From NCBI GenBank assembly GCA_965205385.1, contig CBDBGS010000007.1, positions 868,001-932,000 on the forward strand: DNA of 64,000 nucleotides, given 5' to 3'. The stretch's first letter is position 1; the number at the start of each line of letters is the position of its first letter. Positions 26,164 through 35,422 of this stretch are shown here, piece after piece. Under the pieces are notes generated by a model. The model ran no database searches and was not told the DNA's origin. It worked only from the letters and a program-made list of their open reading frames with translations. Origin of the DNA: CATOSP01 sp965205385 (GTDB taxonomy: Bacteria > Chloroflexota > Dehalococcoidia > Lucifugimonadales > UBA3495). The translations under genes were made by a program, and so were the position numbers.

Positions 26164-27345
26164 TCAGTCGTAGGAGACTTGGGCGCGGGCGAAGGCGGCT
26201 TCGATGTCGGCAGCCATCGCTTCCACGTCGGCGCAGACGGCGTAGCGCACGTAGCCAGGGAAATGGACGCCGACGACGCCGGTCTCTTCGATCATCATGA
26301 AGTTGAAGCGCTCCGCGCTTTCCACCCTGCGCCCGAACGCCTTGCTCGGAGCCAGCCATAGGGTGAAGAATCCCGCCGCCGGTTCCAGCGCGAGTCTCAT
26401 TCCCTGTCCGCTCAACACCCGTATCAGAGCGCCCAGCCGGGACCGGTACATCTCCCGGTAGAGGTCTATACTCTCCTGGTCGTCCTCGAAGGCCGCGACC
26501 ACGCCCGCGGCCATGGGCGCGACGAACCCCGCATCGGTCTTGCCTTTCACCTCCTTGACGTCCCCGATGAAGTCGGGGGAGCCGACCATTGCGCCGACGT
26601 GCCACCCGGTGCCGTTGCCGATTAGCTTGGCGGCGGTGAAGGCTTCGGCCCAGGAGAGTTCCGGGTAGTCGTGGGCTACCTGGGAGAGGCTGACGCTCTC
26701 CGGTCCATGGCTGAGGATGATATAGGCGGCGTCGTTGAACAGGCGAATGTCGTTGTCGCTGCAATGCTGGCAGACCTGGCGCAGCCATTGTTCCGATGCG
26801 ACCTGGCCAGAAGGGTTGTGGGGATAGTTCATCATGATGAGCCCGGTGCCGGGAGCGATGGCGTGTGGGGGAAAACGAAATAGGTTCTCGGCGTTCATCA
26901 AAAGGGCGTATTGGTCAACCAAAGGATGATAGCCGCACCAGTCGGCGGGGATGGGATATCCGGGACTGGTGGTGGTGGCCACGGTCACACGGCGTTCGGC
27001 GCAACCGCAGGCCAAGGGTAGAAGTCCAAGCATCGGCTTTATGCCGGGAATGGGCAGGTAATCGACTTCCGCCGCGGGGAGTTCGCGGTCGACATGCGCT
27101 TGGATGAAACGCTCGGTGAAGCCTGGGACGCCAGGGCTGGCGTTGTACTGGTAGGCGTGCATCGCCTCTTCGTCGCTCATGACGGCGTTGGCGGCGGCCT
27201 TTCGGGCGCTAAGCAAGGCGGGGCCCTTGGGTTCGCCGATGGAGAGGTCCAGTAGCGTGACGCCCGACGCTTCCGCCGAGGCGCGTTTGGCGCGGACCGC
27301 TTGCAAGACGTTCTCTCCGCCCTGGGGAAGTCGTGAACCTCTCAT
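26164..27345 (-). CDS. Class I/II (fold type I) PLP-dependent aminotransferase
   Basis: The ATG at 27345 follows GGGAGG by 9 nt and gives 393 residues. The frame is open for 23 more codons but without a ribosome site. The fold-type I aminotransferase pattern is present: DLSIGEPKGP, YQYNASPGVPGF, MMNYPHNPSGQVAS, the Asp/Tyr in LFNDAAYIIL, and the Schiff-base Lys in TAAKLIGNGTGWHVG. It resembles the DapL/aspartate group of alpha-keto acid transaminases. No biosynthetic partner is adjacent, so the substrate is unassigned. Confidence 0.87.
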   Translation of the reverse strand: MRGSRLPQGGENVLQAVRAKRASAEASGVTLLDLSIGEPKGPALLSARKAAANAVMSDEEAMHAYQYNASPGVPGFTERFIQAHVDRELPAAEVDYLPIPGIKPMLGLLPLACGCAERRVTVATTTSPGYPIPADWCGYHPLVDQYALLMNAENLFRFPPHAIAPGTGLIMMNYPHNPSGQVASEQWLRQVCQHCSDNDIRLFNDAAYIILSHGPESVSLSQVAHDYPELSWAEAFTAAKLIGNGTGWHVGAMVGSPDFIGDVKEVKGKTDAGFVAPMAAGVVAAFEDDQESIDLYREMYRSRLGALIRVLSGQGMRLALEPAAGFFTLWLAPSKAFGRRVESAERFNFMMIEETGVVGVHFPGYVRYAVCADVEAMAADIEAAFARAQVSYD

Positions 27346-27522
27346 TTGTAATTGCCTCCCTACATGCAAACTGTCGAAGAAATCCCATTTCCTCGGAAGA
27401 AAGATTAGTGGCAATGATGGCGACGGGCAGGCTAGGTGTCAATCTTGCGTGTTGGTCTGGGTCCATTCCAGGGCGAGGGGCAATGCTAAACTGAAAAGAC
27501 GTCTTCCATCCGGAGGCAGCCA

Positions 27523-28641
27523 ATGGCCCGGCCAGTCGCGGAGTTAATCGCCCTTTCAATCCTGTCGGCAGTCATCGCCGGATGCAACCTGGGGCAAGAC
27601 ATCCAGTTGGGCACTCTGCTCCACGTCTGGTACGGATTCGACTCGGGGACAGGGGAACCGGTGGGAGGACGCGGCAGCTCCCATTGGGACCAAACTGTTG
27701 TGGTCGAACCCCAACCAGGATTTTACTCGTCAGACGACAAGGCCCTAATCGAGTGGCAGATAAACCAAATGCGCGAGACCGGCATTACCTGGGTCCTGGT
27801 GTCCTGGCTCGGACCCGGAAAGGCTGGAATCCCAGCCGCATCTTCCGAGGGTTCCACGCTGTTTGCGGCTTATGACCGTGCGGCCAAGCGCGTGATGGAC
27901 CATCTCCTGACTCTGGACGGGCAAGTGAAGGCCACCATTCTGGTCGAGCCTTGGCCAAGGCCTGAGGATGCTGACAAGCCCTGAGGTGACCCGGATGCTC
28001 CTGCCAAACCGCCGTTCTCCCTGACCGTCCGGGATAAGTCTGTGATCTGGGAAGTGATCAACCGGGAGCTATATGAACCGTACAAGGAAGTGTGGTTCGA
28101 ATGGCAGGGGAAACCCCTAGTCGTGGGTTGGATGCCTATGGACATAGGTCTTGACGAACGGTTCACCTACCGTCGCTTGGGCGTGTACCATTCCATGCCG
28201 GACCCGGAAGTCTGCCCCATGGACTGGAACGCCCTTGACGGGACGGACCGCGCGGGGCATGAATCCTTGATTTCCGAGGACGGCTTTAGGAAGGTTAGCC
28301 CAAGGTTGAACTGGCTGCTCCTACGGAGACAGGGATGGAGGCCCAGGCCGGTCCAGATAGACCCGTGCCTGGAAGAGGGTTGGTACGACTCTCAGTGGGA
28401 ATCCCTATTCGACCACCGTGAGAAGGTCAAGCTCATCCTGGTCTGGACGTGGAACGAATACCACGAGCGGAACTTCATTGAACCCACCCTTACCGGTCCC
28501 CCGATTGGGTCGAGCAGACTGCTTCTCGATAAGACCGGCTATTACTTCGAAAGATTTCGCGCCGGGCAGCCGTTCAAGCGCCAGACGGCGCCGGAACTGG
28601 ACTTTGACGAATGCCGAGGGATGATGGGCCGGGCCGGGTGA
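27523..28641 (+). pseudogene. GH99-like lipoprotein gene 1, interrupted by in-frame TGA
   Basis: Two frames in the same phase join across a single TGA (27982-27984), giving a single-domain GH99-like lipoprotein of about 372 codons. GGAGG precedes the ATG. A lipoprotein signal (LSILSAVIAGC) is followed by LLHVWYGFDSGTGEPVGGRG, FYSSDDKALIEWQINQM and, after the stop, WFEWQGKPLVVGW and TWNEYHERNFIEP. GH99 enzymes are endo-acting alpha-mannosidases; the two Glu residues of the N-E-x-x-E motif are both kept here. The stop lies in a loop between DADKP and GDPDAP, so either a recent nonsense change or a base error would explain it. Two more family members follow. Confidence 0.8.
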
Positions 28642-28733
28642 TTCACCTCGGTATTTTGATGCACCGGTGGAGAACAAATCTCCGGGGCAGCCTGCTCCGG
28701 GAGTCGCGGGGCGTGAGAATGCGGGCAATCATA

Positions 28734-29594
28734 CTAAACCAAAGCCAAGGTGGGATGTGCATTTGCCGGGAGTTGTGAATCAGGCCGGAAGTCTGACAGG
28801 ATTGCCTCGGCCCTTGACTGGAGGATCGTCCGGCAGCGCCGTCTCACCTCTTCTTTCCGGTGGGTCAATCCTGCCAGGAACCGGCCGACCCTCTCCTGCG
28901 CCGCTTCCCTGCTCCCGAGGCACAGATTGCCTGTAGCCTCTTCCCTGGCCCACCCCCAGATGGCTTCATCAGCGTTGAAGTCCGGGCTGTACCCCGGCAG
29001 ATTCACCAGTTGCAGTTTCAGATTCGGTGTCCGCAGGTATTCCCGCATCGCCTCCCCACGATGGGCTGGCGCATTGTCCCAAATCACCTTCAAGGGCCCA
29101 GGATGCTTTTCTTTCAGTTGCTTCAGGAAGGCAACCGAGGTGCCCGAGTTGCTGTTGCCACCCAGTTCCATCCATTCCACCTCCCCCGTCTCCAAGCATA
29201 CCGCTGAGTAGTAGCTGGCCTTCTCCCCGTAGCTGGGACTGGTGGACTCCACCAGGGCAGGTTCTCCCTGCTGCACCCACTTCCCCCGCAACTCCGCGTC
29301 CGCCCGGAAGTGGGCCTCGTCAGCGAAGAATATCCGGGCCCCTGCCCCCTGGGACTCCTCCCACATAGCGGCATACTCAGCCACGAAGGCTGCCCGCTTC
29401 TCCTCATCAGCCTTCAGCAACCGTTTCTTGGGCCGCTTGAAAGCAAATCCCAACCGGTGCAGCCAGTTCAGGCAACTGCTGCGGCTCAGGCTGGCGCCAA
29501 AGCTTTCCAGGACAAACTGCCTTACCGCCTTCCAATACCAGTTGGCCAATTCCAAGCCCGACGCCGCTGGCGATTGTTGCACCGCCGCCTTCAA
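28734..29594 (-). CDS. IS630-type transposase, DDE part (orfB)
   Basis: The frame encodes the winged-helix linker (SRSSCLNWLHRLGFAFKRP) and the DDE_3 catalytic domain. D is in IFFADEAHF, D in VIWDNAPAHRG, and the third acid is in PDFNADEAIWGW. It overlaps the stop of orfA by 4 nt. Upstream of its nominal ATG the same frame reads sensibly (LDQAKQEELKAAVQQ), which suggests the true product is a fusion made by -1 frameshifting at a run of seven C on the coding strand (29628-29622). The stop lies at the left end of the element. Confidence 0.9.
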   Translation of the reverse strand: MKAAVQQSPAASGLELANWYWKAVRQFVLESFGASLSRSSCLNWLHRLGFAFKRPKKRLLKADEEKRAAFVAEYAAMWEESQGAGARIFFADEAHFRADAELRGKWVQQGEPALVESTSPSYGEKASYYSAVCLETGEVEWMELGGNSNSGTSVAFLKQLKEKHPGPLKVIWDNAPAHRGEAMREYLRTPNLKLQLVNLPGYSPDFNADEAIWGWAREEATGNLCLGSREAAQERVGRFLAGLTHRKEEVRRRCRTILQSRAEAILSDFRPDSQLPANAHPTLALV

Positions 29595-29971
29595 CTCCTC
29601 CTGTTTCGCCTGGTCAAGGGTGGGGGGGAACCACCGGTCTGCTCGAAAATCAATGCCCTGGAACCTCCCTCACCGAAGGCCGATGCCCACCGCCCTATGG
29701 TGTGAGGGTCCCGGTCCAGCGCCTCTGCCGTGGCCGCCGCCGTCCACCCCTGGGCCAGCAGCAGCATGGCGTACCAGCGCTCCCGCTCCCGGGGCGTGGG
29801 CGCCAGAATCATCCGGCGCTGCAAGTCCTTCACTCCCAACTCCCACCGCTCCAGCGACCGCTCTATCTCCCTGACTCCCATCATCCCCCCATCACAACAC
29901 GATTATCTGTCCCGTCTCTTACTCTCCACTTTACCCTGACTATCTGCGCTTTTCACCTTGGCTTTGGTTTA
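28735..29971 (-). mobile_element. IS630-type insertion sequence
   Basis: The element is bounded by perfect 18-bp inverted ends, TAAACCAAAGCCAAGGTG at 28735-28752 and its complement at 29954-29971. The outermost TA on each side is the expected IS630/Tc1 target duplication. It carries a two-frame transposase on the minus strand. Removing it with one TA restores the signal peptide of the surrounding GH99-like gene. A 149-bp derivative with the same ends lies at 52589-52737. Confidence 0.92.
29591..29884 (-). CDS. IS630-type transposase, N-terminal helix-turn-helix part (orfA)
   Basis: The 97-residue product has the helix-turn-helix of IS630 transposases (AQGWTAAATAEALDRDPHTIGRW) and a hinge (GGSRALIFEQTGGSPPP). 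It then runs into a stop in the next 10 codons. The C7 tract (29628-29622) sits exactly at the end of the conserved hinge, the natural place for a -1 shift into orfB. A homopolymer sequencing error would look the same. Confidence 0.85.
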   Translation of the reverse strand: MMGVREIERSLERWELGVKDLQRRMILAPTPRERERWYAMLLLAQGWTAAATAEALDRDPHTIGRWASAFGEGGSRALIFEQTGGSPPPLTRRNRRS

Positions 29972-32223
29972 ATTGTGGTTTCCCTCTTATTGACGATTAC
30001 TACCGGTTGCATCAACCCGATGTCCGGCAGCAACGACGTTCCGATGATGATGCTCGTATATATGGTCTATGGCTTCGACCAAGAGACGGGCCAGTGCAAG
30101 GGAGGGGTTGACTCCGTTGGCTGGAATCGGGCACAGGAAAGGGCGTTTCCGCCGTCTGCCGGTTACTACTGCGTGGGGGACGATGCTTACATGAAGGAAG
30201 CGATCGCCCAGATGAAATCGATTGGGGTGGACACGCTGCTTCTTTCCTGGAACGGTTGGGGAGATGTGGATTTCGACGGCCGAATCAAGGCGAAAGATTT
30301 CAAGGCGACCAACGACGCAATCATCGATTGGTTCGCCTACTTGAGCGAAAGCGAACCTGGCATAAAGGCTGCGATCATGGTCGAACCCTTCTTTGGGACA
30401 GGCGAACAGAATGACCGTCCAGCCGACCTTTCAGACGTGCACAAGCGGGAAATCCTCGATTATGTGTGGGACGAGATTTATTCGGTCCATTCCTCGGCAG
30501 TGTTCCACTGGGAGGGGAAACCCCTGTTGGTCAAGTACTGGGACGCAAGCACCGAAGGCACGCTCGACGGCCATTGGACGTTGGGCGGGCTTGACGATAG
30601 GTTCACGGTCAAACAATGGGGAGTCATCAACGAAGGGGCAGACTGGGAGTTCACCGCCCATTTAGGGTTGGAAGGGATGAAAATCGGCAGGGACGGGGCC
30701 ATTTGGATCGCGCCGAGGTTCGACCAGTTCTACATCTGGGCTACGTGTAGCGGCTTCAAGGATAAAGAGCCTAACACCGTGGTACGGTTCGACATCGATC
30801 TGTCGGAAGGCGTATACGACCGGGCCTGGAAAAAGGTGTTTGAAAACCGCAACCAGGTCAAGATGATCATCCTCTACGGCTGGAACGCCTGGGCGGAAGC
30901 CTCGTCCATCGAACCGGCTACCCCTTATGGTGACCTGTTACTCAGGAAGACGGCCTGGTACCACACGCTGTTCGATGCGGACCAAACCTTCGTGCCATAT
31001 CCTCAGGAATCGTCCAAGGCGCGGGAGCCCGCTCGTCTCGCCGCCCTAATGTACCTATGGTACGGGTTCAACCTAACCCCCGACTGGAACGGGGCGAAGA
31101 AACTGGGAGACAGTACGGGAGGTCTCGGCTCCTCCCACTGGAACACTCCGGGAAGGAATAGCGCCCATAGACGGGGCGTTACGGACGAGCCCGTTTACGG
31201 GTTTTACGCTTCAGACGCCCCCGACGTGATAGCGCGGCAACTCAGTGACATGGAAAGAGCGGGCATCAGCGTAATCTTTATCTCCTGGTGGGGCAGCGGT
31301 GATACGAACCTGGATGGCGTCATCGAGGAGCAGCCGCTAGAGCCTGATCCAGATAAGCTTGCTCTGGCCGTTCAGGAGCAAGAGGCGAAAGCGATGGCCC
31401 GCGCAGCCCGGGTCCTGCTCGACTTTATTCGTGTACATTCCTCACCCTTTCAGGTGGCATTCCTGGTAGAGCCATACATGCCCGACCCGCCGAATATGAC
31501 CCCGGAACAAAAGCGGGAAATTCTGGACGAGCTTTGGGAGACGGTATACAACGCGTATCCGGACTTGGTGTTCCATTGGGAAGGGAAGCCGTTGGTTGTG
31601 ACCTGGTCGCCTGTGGACCTGAAGGAGGCGCGAGACTCCAGATACACGGTTAAGATCTGGGGAAGCCACTTCAACGGCCCGGATTGGAAGTCAGGAAGCG
31701 ACCAGGACTGGAATTGGTACCCGGAGCCAGCCTGGCAGGAACGCATGATATCCGACGACGGTGTTTATGTTGTGTATCCAAGGTATGACGAGTTTTGGCT
31801 GAACATGCAAGGGCGAGAGTTTGAGTATCCCTACCGTCGTGTTGACCCGTGGCTGACTCAAGGCGTCTACGAATGGACCTGGCAGGTCGCGGTGGAATTG
31901 AGGGATAAGATCAAGCTCATCGTCCTGAATTCGTGGAATGAGCATAAGGAACACACAGCCATAGAGCCTGACAAGAGTCAATCTTACGAGAGGCGCGGAG
32001 ACAGCCTGCTACACCGCACTGCAGCCTATTCCGGCCAATTCAAGGCAGGGCTTCCCGTGGTCTTGGACAAGAACGCATGGGACTCAGAAGAGGTACGGCA
32101 CCGGACATCGAGATGTCCGAATTCCTGAGACGGGCGCCTGGACTCAAGAGCGGTGGCGCCGACGATTCTCGGTTCATGAAGGGAATCCCCTCAGAATATT
32201 CTGCCCTACTTGGGAGGACCCCT

Positions 32224-34729
32224 ATGAAAGCTCTCGGAATCTCTGTGGTTTTCCTGGTCCTACTAGCGGCATCGGTGGCTGGCCTGTGGCTCAACGCAGT
32301 GGGACGGCAGCAAGTCTTGGCGTCTAACTCCAAAGATGTTCCGGTCGCCGCCATCTTCTATCAATGGTTTGGGTATGAACACGATCACCGGAACAACTGG
32401 CCCGCCACCGGAGGGCTGGGGACTTCTCACTGGAACGACGTCGTTTTCGACCAGCAGATTACCGGGTTTACGGTAAATCGGCCCGCAATCGGCCCGTACC
32501 CCAGCGACGACGAGACCATCGCGTGGCAACTCACGAAGATGGAGGAAGCCGGGATTGACGCCATCATCGTGTCTTGGTGGGGGTGGGGGGACTCCAACCT
32601 AGATGGTGACCTAGATGGATTCGACGCCGACCAGGATGGGGATGTTGATGGATACGGGTATATCGAGCAGCGCAGTCACGACGCCCTTATCCGCCTGTTG
32701 GAATACATCAAGGCCCACGATCTGGGATTCAAGGTTGCCCTAATGGTGGAGCCTTTTCCGGATGTAGTAAACCCAATTGGACCGCGTGAGCCGCAGCCGG
32801 GCACTGCCAAGAGCCTATCAGTCGAGCGAAAAAAGTTGATCCTAAACCATGTCTGGAAGGACATCTATATGGAATACCCGGACATTATCTTCAACTGGCA
32901 GGGCAAACCCCTTTTGGCCGCGGTAGGAGAGCTTCACTTCAAACCCGAAGACGACGCCCCCGACGACCGGTTCACGCTGCGCAGTTTCCGCTTAAAGGAA
33001 GGAGACCTTGATCCGGGCAACGCCTGGGACTGGGACATTACCAAACCCCTTCCTTATTTTCAGGAGGGTGACGGCACGGTCATTCTCTCTCCTCGCTACG
33101 ACGAATGGTTTCTTTGCATGGCCCATCCAAACTGGTGGGTGAAGGGAGCGTGGGGGAGGACCGAGGCAGTGCGGCATGACCCGCAGTTGAAGGACAATCT
33201 ATACGATCATCAATGGGGTCGAGTGCATGAGCGGCGCGACGAGGTTGACTTGATAATCGTGTGGGCCTGGAATTCCTGGATGGAACAGCTCTACATCGAG
33301 CCCGACGACGGCCAGGGGGCAGCGCCCGCCGGGGACTCGCTCCTACGCAAGACTGCCTGGTATGGGAAACGGTTCAGAGAGGGCGCTGCGTTCGAACCGT
33401 TCTCTCCTGACTTGCAAGTCTCAATTGATCCCCGTCCGATGATGGTTGACTGCCGCAGTCTCGTGCGTCCCGAAGACAGCCTGGGACCGCTCGATCCCCC
33501 GCCATCTTCAGACGCCGCACAACCTGACGAAGTACAGTTAGGTGTAGCCCTTAGTCTCTGGTATGGCCACGAGATTGGTACCGGAAGGAGCGTCGGTGGA
33601 CTAGGCAGTGACCATTGGAATTCGGGCGAAATGCAACGCTCATCGCCGGCCTGTTGCGCCGCCACCGGTACGGCCCGACCGCCCGAGTTTCCCGGTGAGA
33701 TGGCATGGACCCAGCTGGGTGGCGGTGCAACGCTCGGGCCTGCTGACACCGGAATTGGGGTTTTATTCGTCTGCCGATCCAGAGGTCATAGCGACACAGG
33801 TGTCTGGCCACCAAGATGGAAGAGATCGGGATCACATGGATCGCGACCCATGCCGGGTGGGGTTGGGGAGACGGAAACGGAGGAACTCCCTTTGACGACA
33901 GCAACGAAAATGACGACAAGATGCGGAAGGCCATCGATGGCGCCCACGACGCGCTCTTTGAGACACCTAGAGACGCGGGGAGGGGACATCCAGGCATTCA
34001 TTGCGATGGACAACTGGATGATTCACCATGAACGTTGGGACCGAGGATGTGGTGTCGAGAAAATCGGTCCCCAAAGGTCCCAGGTGATCTGGGACCGCAT
34101 CTATGAGTACTATGTCCAGAAGTACGAGCCATCCTACTTTCATTGGCAGGGCAAACCTCTCGTGGTGTCATGGGCGCCCCACCGATTGCATCCGGACAAA
34201 GAAGAACGATTCACATACAAGAGTATGTGGCCCCTCACATTCAGCGATGGCAGGGACGAGTATGTGGCCCCTCACATTCAGCGATGGCAGGGACGGTGGG
34301 TATATGGACTGGTCCTGGCTCTCGCCAATCACAGACGTTGAGTATTACGATGAAATCATCATCTCTCCAGATGGCATGGTCAAAGTCGACGCAAGATTCG
34401 ACCAATACTGGGGGTGGTTGCCCGGTTATCTGCCGGGAACCCCGCACCGGCTTGACCCTTTCCTCACTGAAGGCGTCTACGACAAGAACTGGGAGCTAAT
34501 CCATAAGGCGGTGGAAGAGGATGAGGACAAGGTGAAGCTCATTCTGATCGGCACTTGGAACGACTACCACGAGCAATCACAGATCGAGCCTTCATACAAT
34601 GGCCCGTTGGGGACCGGACACCTGCTGCTGGACAAAACCAAGCACTATTGGTTCAGGTTGAAGGACGGCCAGCCATACGAAGAATATCCCAAACCCTGGA
34701 CCGTACCGATGGCTCCACCTGATAAGTGA
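32224..34729 (+). pseudogene. GH99-like tandem-domain secreted protein gene 3, second domain frameshifted
   Basis: GGGAGG lies 8 nt before the ATG. An uncleaved or Sec-type signal (MKALGISVVFLVLLAASVAG) precedes an intact GH99-like domain A: FYQWFGYEHDHR, SWWGWGDSNLDGD, FNWQGKPLLA and AWNSWMEQLYIEP. A DxDxDG-rich loop (32601-32655) resembles calcium-binding repeats. Domain B begins at LGVALSLWYGHEIGTG, then crosses frames near 33.70, 33.81 and 33.97 kb. It is shifted again by a perfect 37-bp tandem duplication (34221-34294). The C-terminal part (TWNDYHEQSQIEP) is readable only in another frame. Domain A lacks the first catalytic Glu (Ser), and domain B has Asp there. A translated product would end at 34341. 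Confidence 0.8.
34221..34294. repeat. 37-bp perfect tandem duplication inside GH99-like gene 3
   Basis: Positions 34221-34257 are repeated exactly at 34258-34294. Because 37 is not a multiple of three, the second copy shifts the frame. Removing one copy joins KSMWPLTFSDGRD to GGYMDWSWLSP in one frame. Confidence 0.95.
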
Positions 34730-34770
34730 CCGCCGACCCAGAGGGAAAGCTTAGTAACTTATTCCAGCCC

Positions 34771-34899
34771 AGGGTCATTCGATTATCGGCCCAATTGTCC
34801 GAACCGGGATTCACAGGATTATGGGATTCGCATGATTTCCAATCATAAAAATCCCGAAATCGGAGAAATCACAGTTGAGACGAACAATCGAATGCCCCT
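34771..34899. repeat. 129-bp miniature inverted-repeat element, copy 2
   Basis: It has the same 129-bp length as copy 1 at 24704, in inverted orientation. The left end AGGGTCATTCGATT (34771-34784) pairs with AATCGAATGCCCCT (34886-34899), with one mismatch. It lies between the decayed GH99-like gene 3 and the VOC gene. Confidence 0.8.
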
Positions 34900-34917
34900 G
34901 ATTCCAACCGGCCTGGC

Positions 34918-34947
34918 TTGACCTGGAGCGTGGACTGATAATAATAT
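34918..34947 (+). promoter_or_regulatory. Predicted promoter / AT-rich palindrome before VOC gene
   Basis: TTGACC (34918-34923) and TAATAT (34942-34947) are spaced by 18 nt. The -10 region lies in an AT-only inverted repeat, ATAATA to TATTAT (34938-34954), which could bind a regulator. Confidence 0.4.
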
Positions 34948-34996
34948 TTATTATGAAACTGGTAATTCTTGATAGGATGAATTTGGGAGGCGTGTC

Positions 34997-35362
34997 ATGG
35001 AAATAACACTTGACCATACCATCGTTCCTTCCCAGGACAAGGTCGCGGCGGCGACGTGGTTCGCAGAGATATTCGGGCTTAGCTACAATGGTCCGGCGGG
35101 GCATTTCGCGCCGGTTAAGATCAACAGCACCCTGACCCTGGACTTCGACGACCGGGAGGGGTTCCAACCCCATCATTACGCGTTTCACGTAAGCGAAGAC
35201 GACTTCGACTCCATCTTCGGCAGAATCAAGGACAAGGAAATCACCTACGGCAGCGGCCCACGCTCCCTGGATGACATGGACATCAACCACCGCCGCGGAG
35301 GACGAGGCGTTTACTTCCTGGACCTGGACCAGCACGTCCTAGAGCTGTTGACTCAGCCTTAA
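34997..35362 (+). CDS. VOC (glyoxalase-like) family protein
   Basis: The 121-residue single VOC-domain protein has LDHTIVPSQDKVAAATWFAEIFGL at the start, H58 and H59 in FQPHHYAFHV, and VYFLDLDQHVLELLT at the end. His and Glu at the first and last strands form the likely metal site. GGGAGG lies 10 nt before the ATG. It is a lone gene facing the DUF4349/PKD gene, and its substrate is unknown. Confidence 0.85.
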   Translation: MEITLDHTIVPSQDKVAAATWFAEIFGLSYNGPAGHFAPVKINSTLTLDFDDREGFQPHHYAFHVSEDDFDSIFGRIKDKEITYGSGPRSLDDMDINHRRGGRGVYFLDLDQHVLELLTQP

Positions 35363-35422
35363 CCCGCCCGACCCTGGGACAAGCTCAGGGACGGTTGCAC
35401 AGGTTTCAGGGGCGTTCGGACG

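Larger units (their letters stand above)
28719..32128 (+). pseudogene. GH99-like tandem-domain lipoprotein gene 2, split by IS630-type element
   Basis: Joining 28719-28734 to the TA at 29970 restores a 724-residue frame. It begins MRAIILIVVSLLLTITTGC, a textbook lipoprotein signal with lipobox Cys. The IS occupies the space between codon 5 and codon 6. Two GH99-like domains follow, each with a W/MYGF opening, a K/Q-M-x-x-x-G-I/V-D core, a WEGKPL strand and an IEP end. Domain A has NAWAE where the catalytic Glu pair should be (first Glu is Ala); domain B keeps NEHKE. Each domain has a D-x-D/N-x-DG loop like a calcium site. It should be a cell-surface glycan-active or glycan-binding protein, but the insertion removes its export signal. 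Confidence 0.82.

Noticed and set aside
27982..27984. TGA as a selenocysteine codon
   Set aside because: The GH99-like family has no Cys or Sec at this loop position and it is far from the active site. I see no convincing selenocysteine-type hairpin after it.
28735..34900. CRISPR array
   Set aside because: The repeats in the window are MITE ends, tandem duplications and heptamers. None shows regularly spaced direct repeats with unique spacers, and no cas gene is present.
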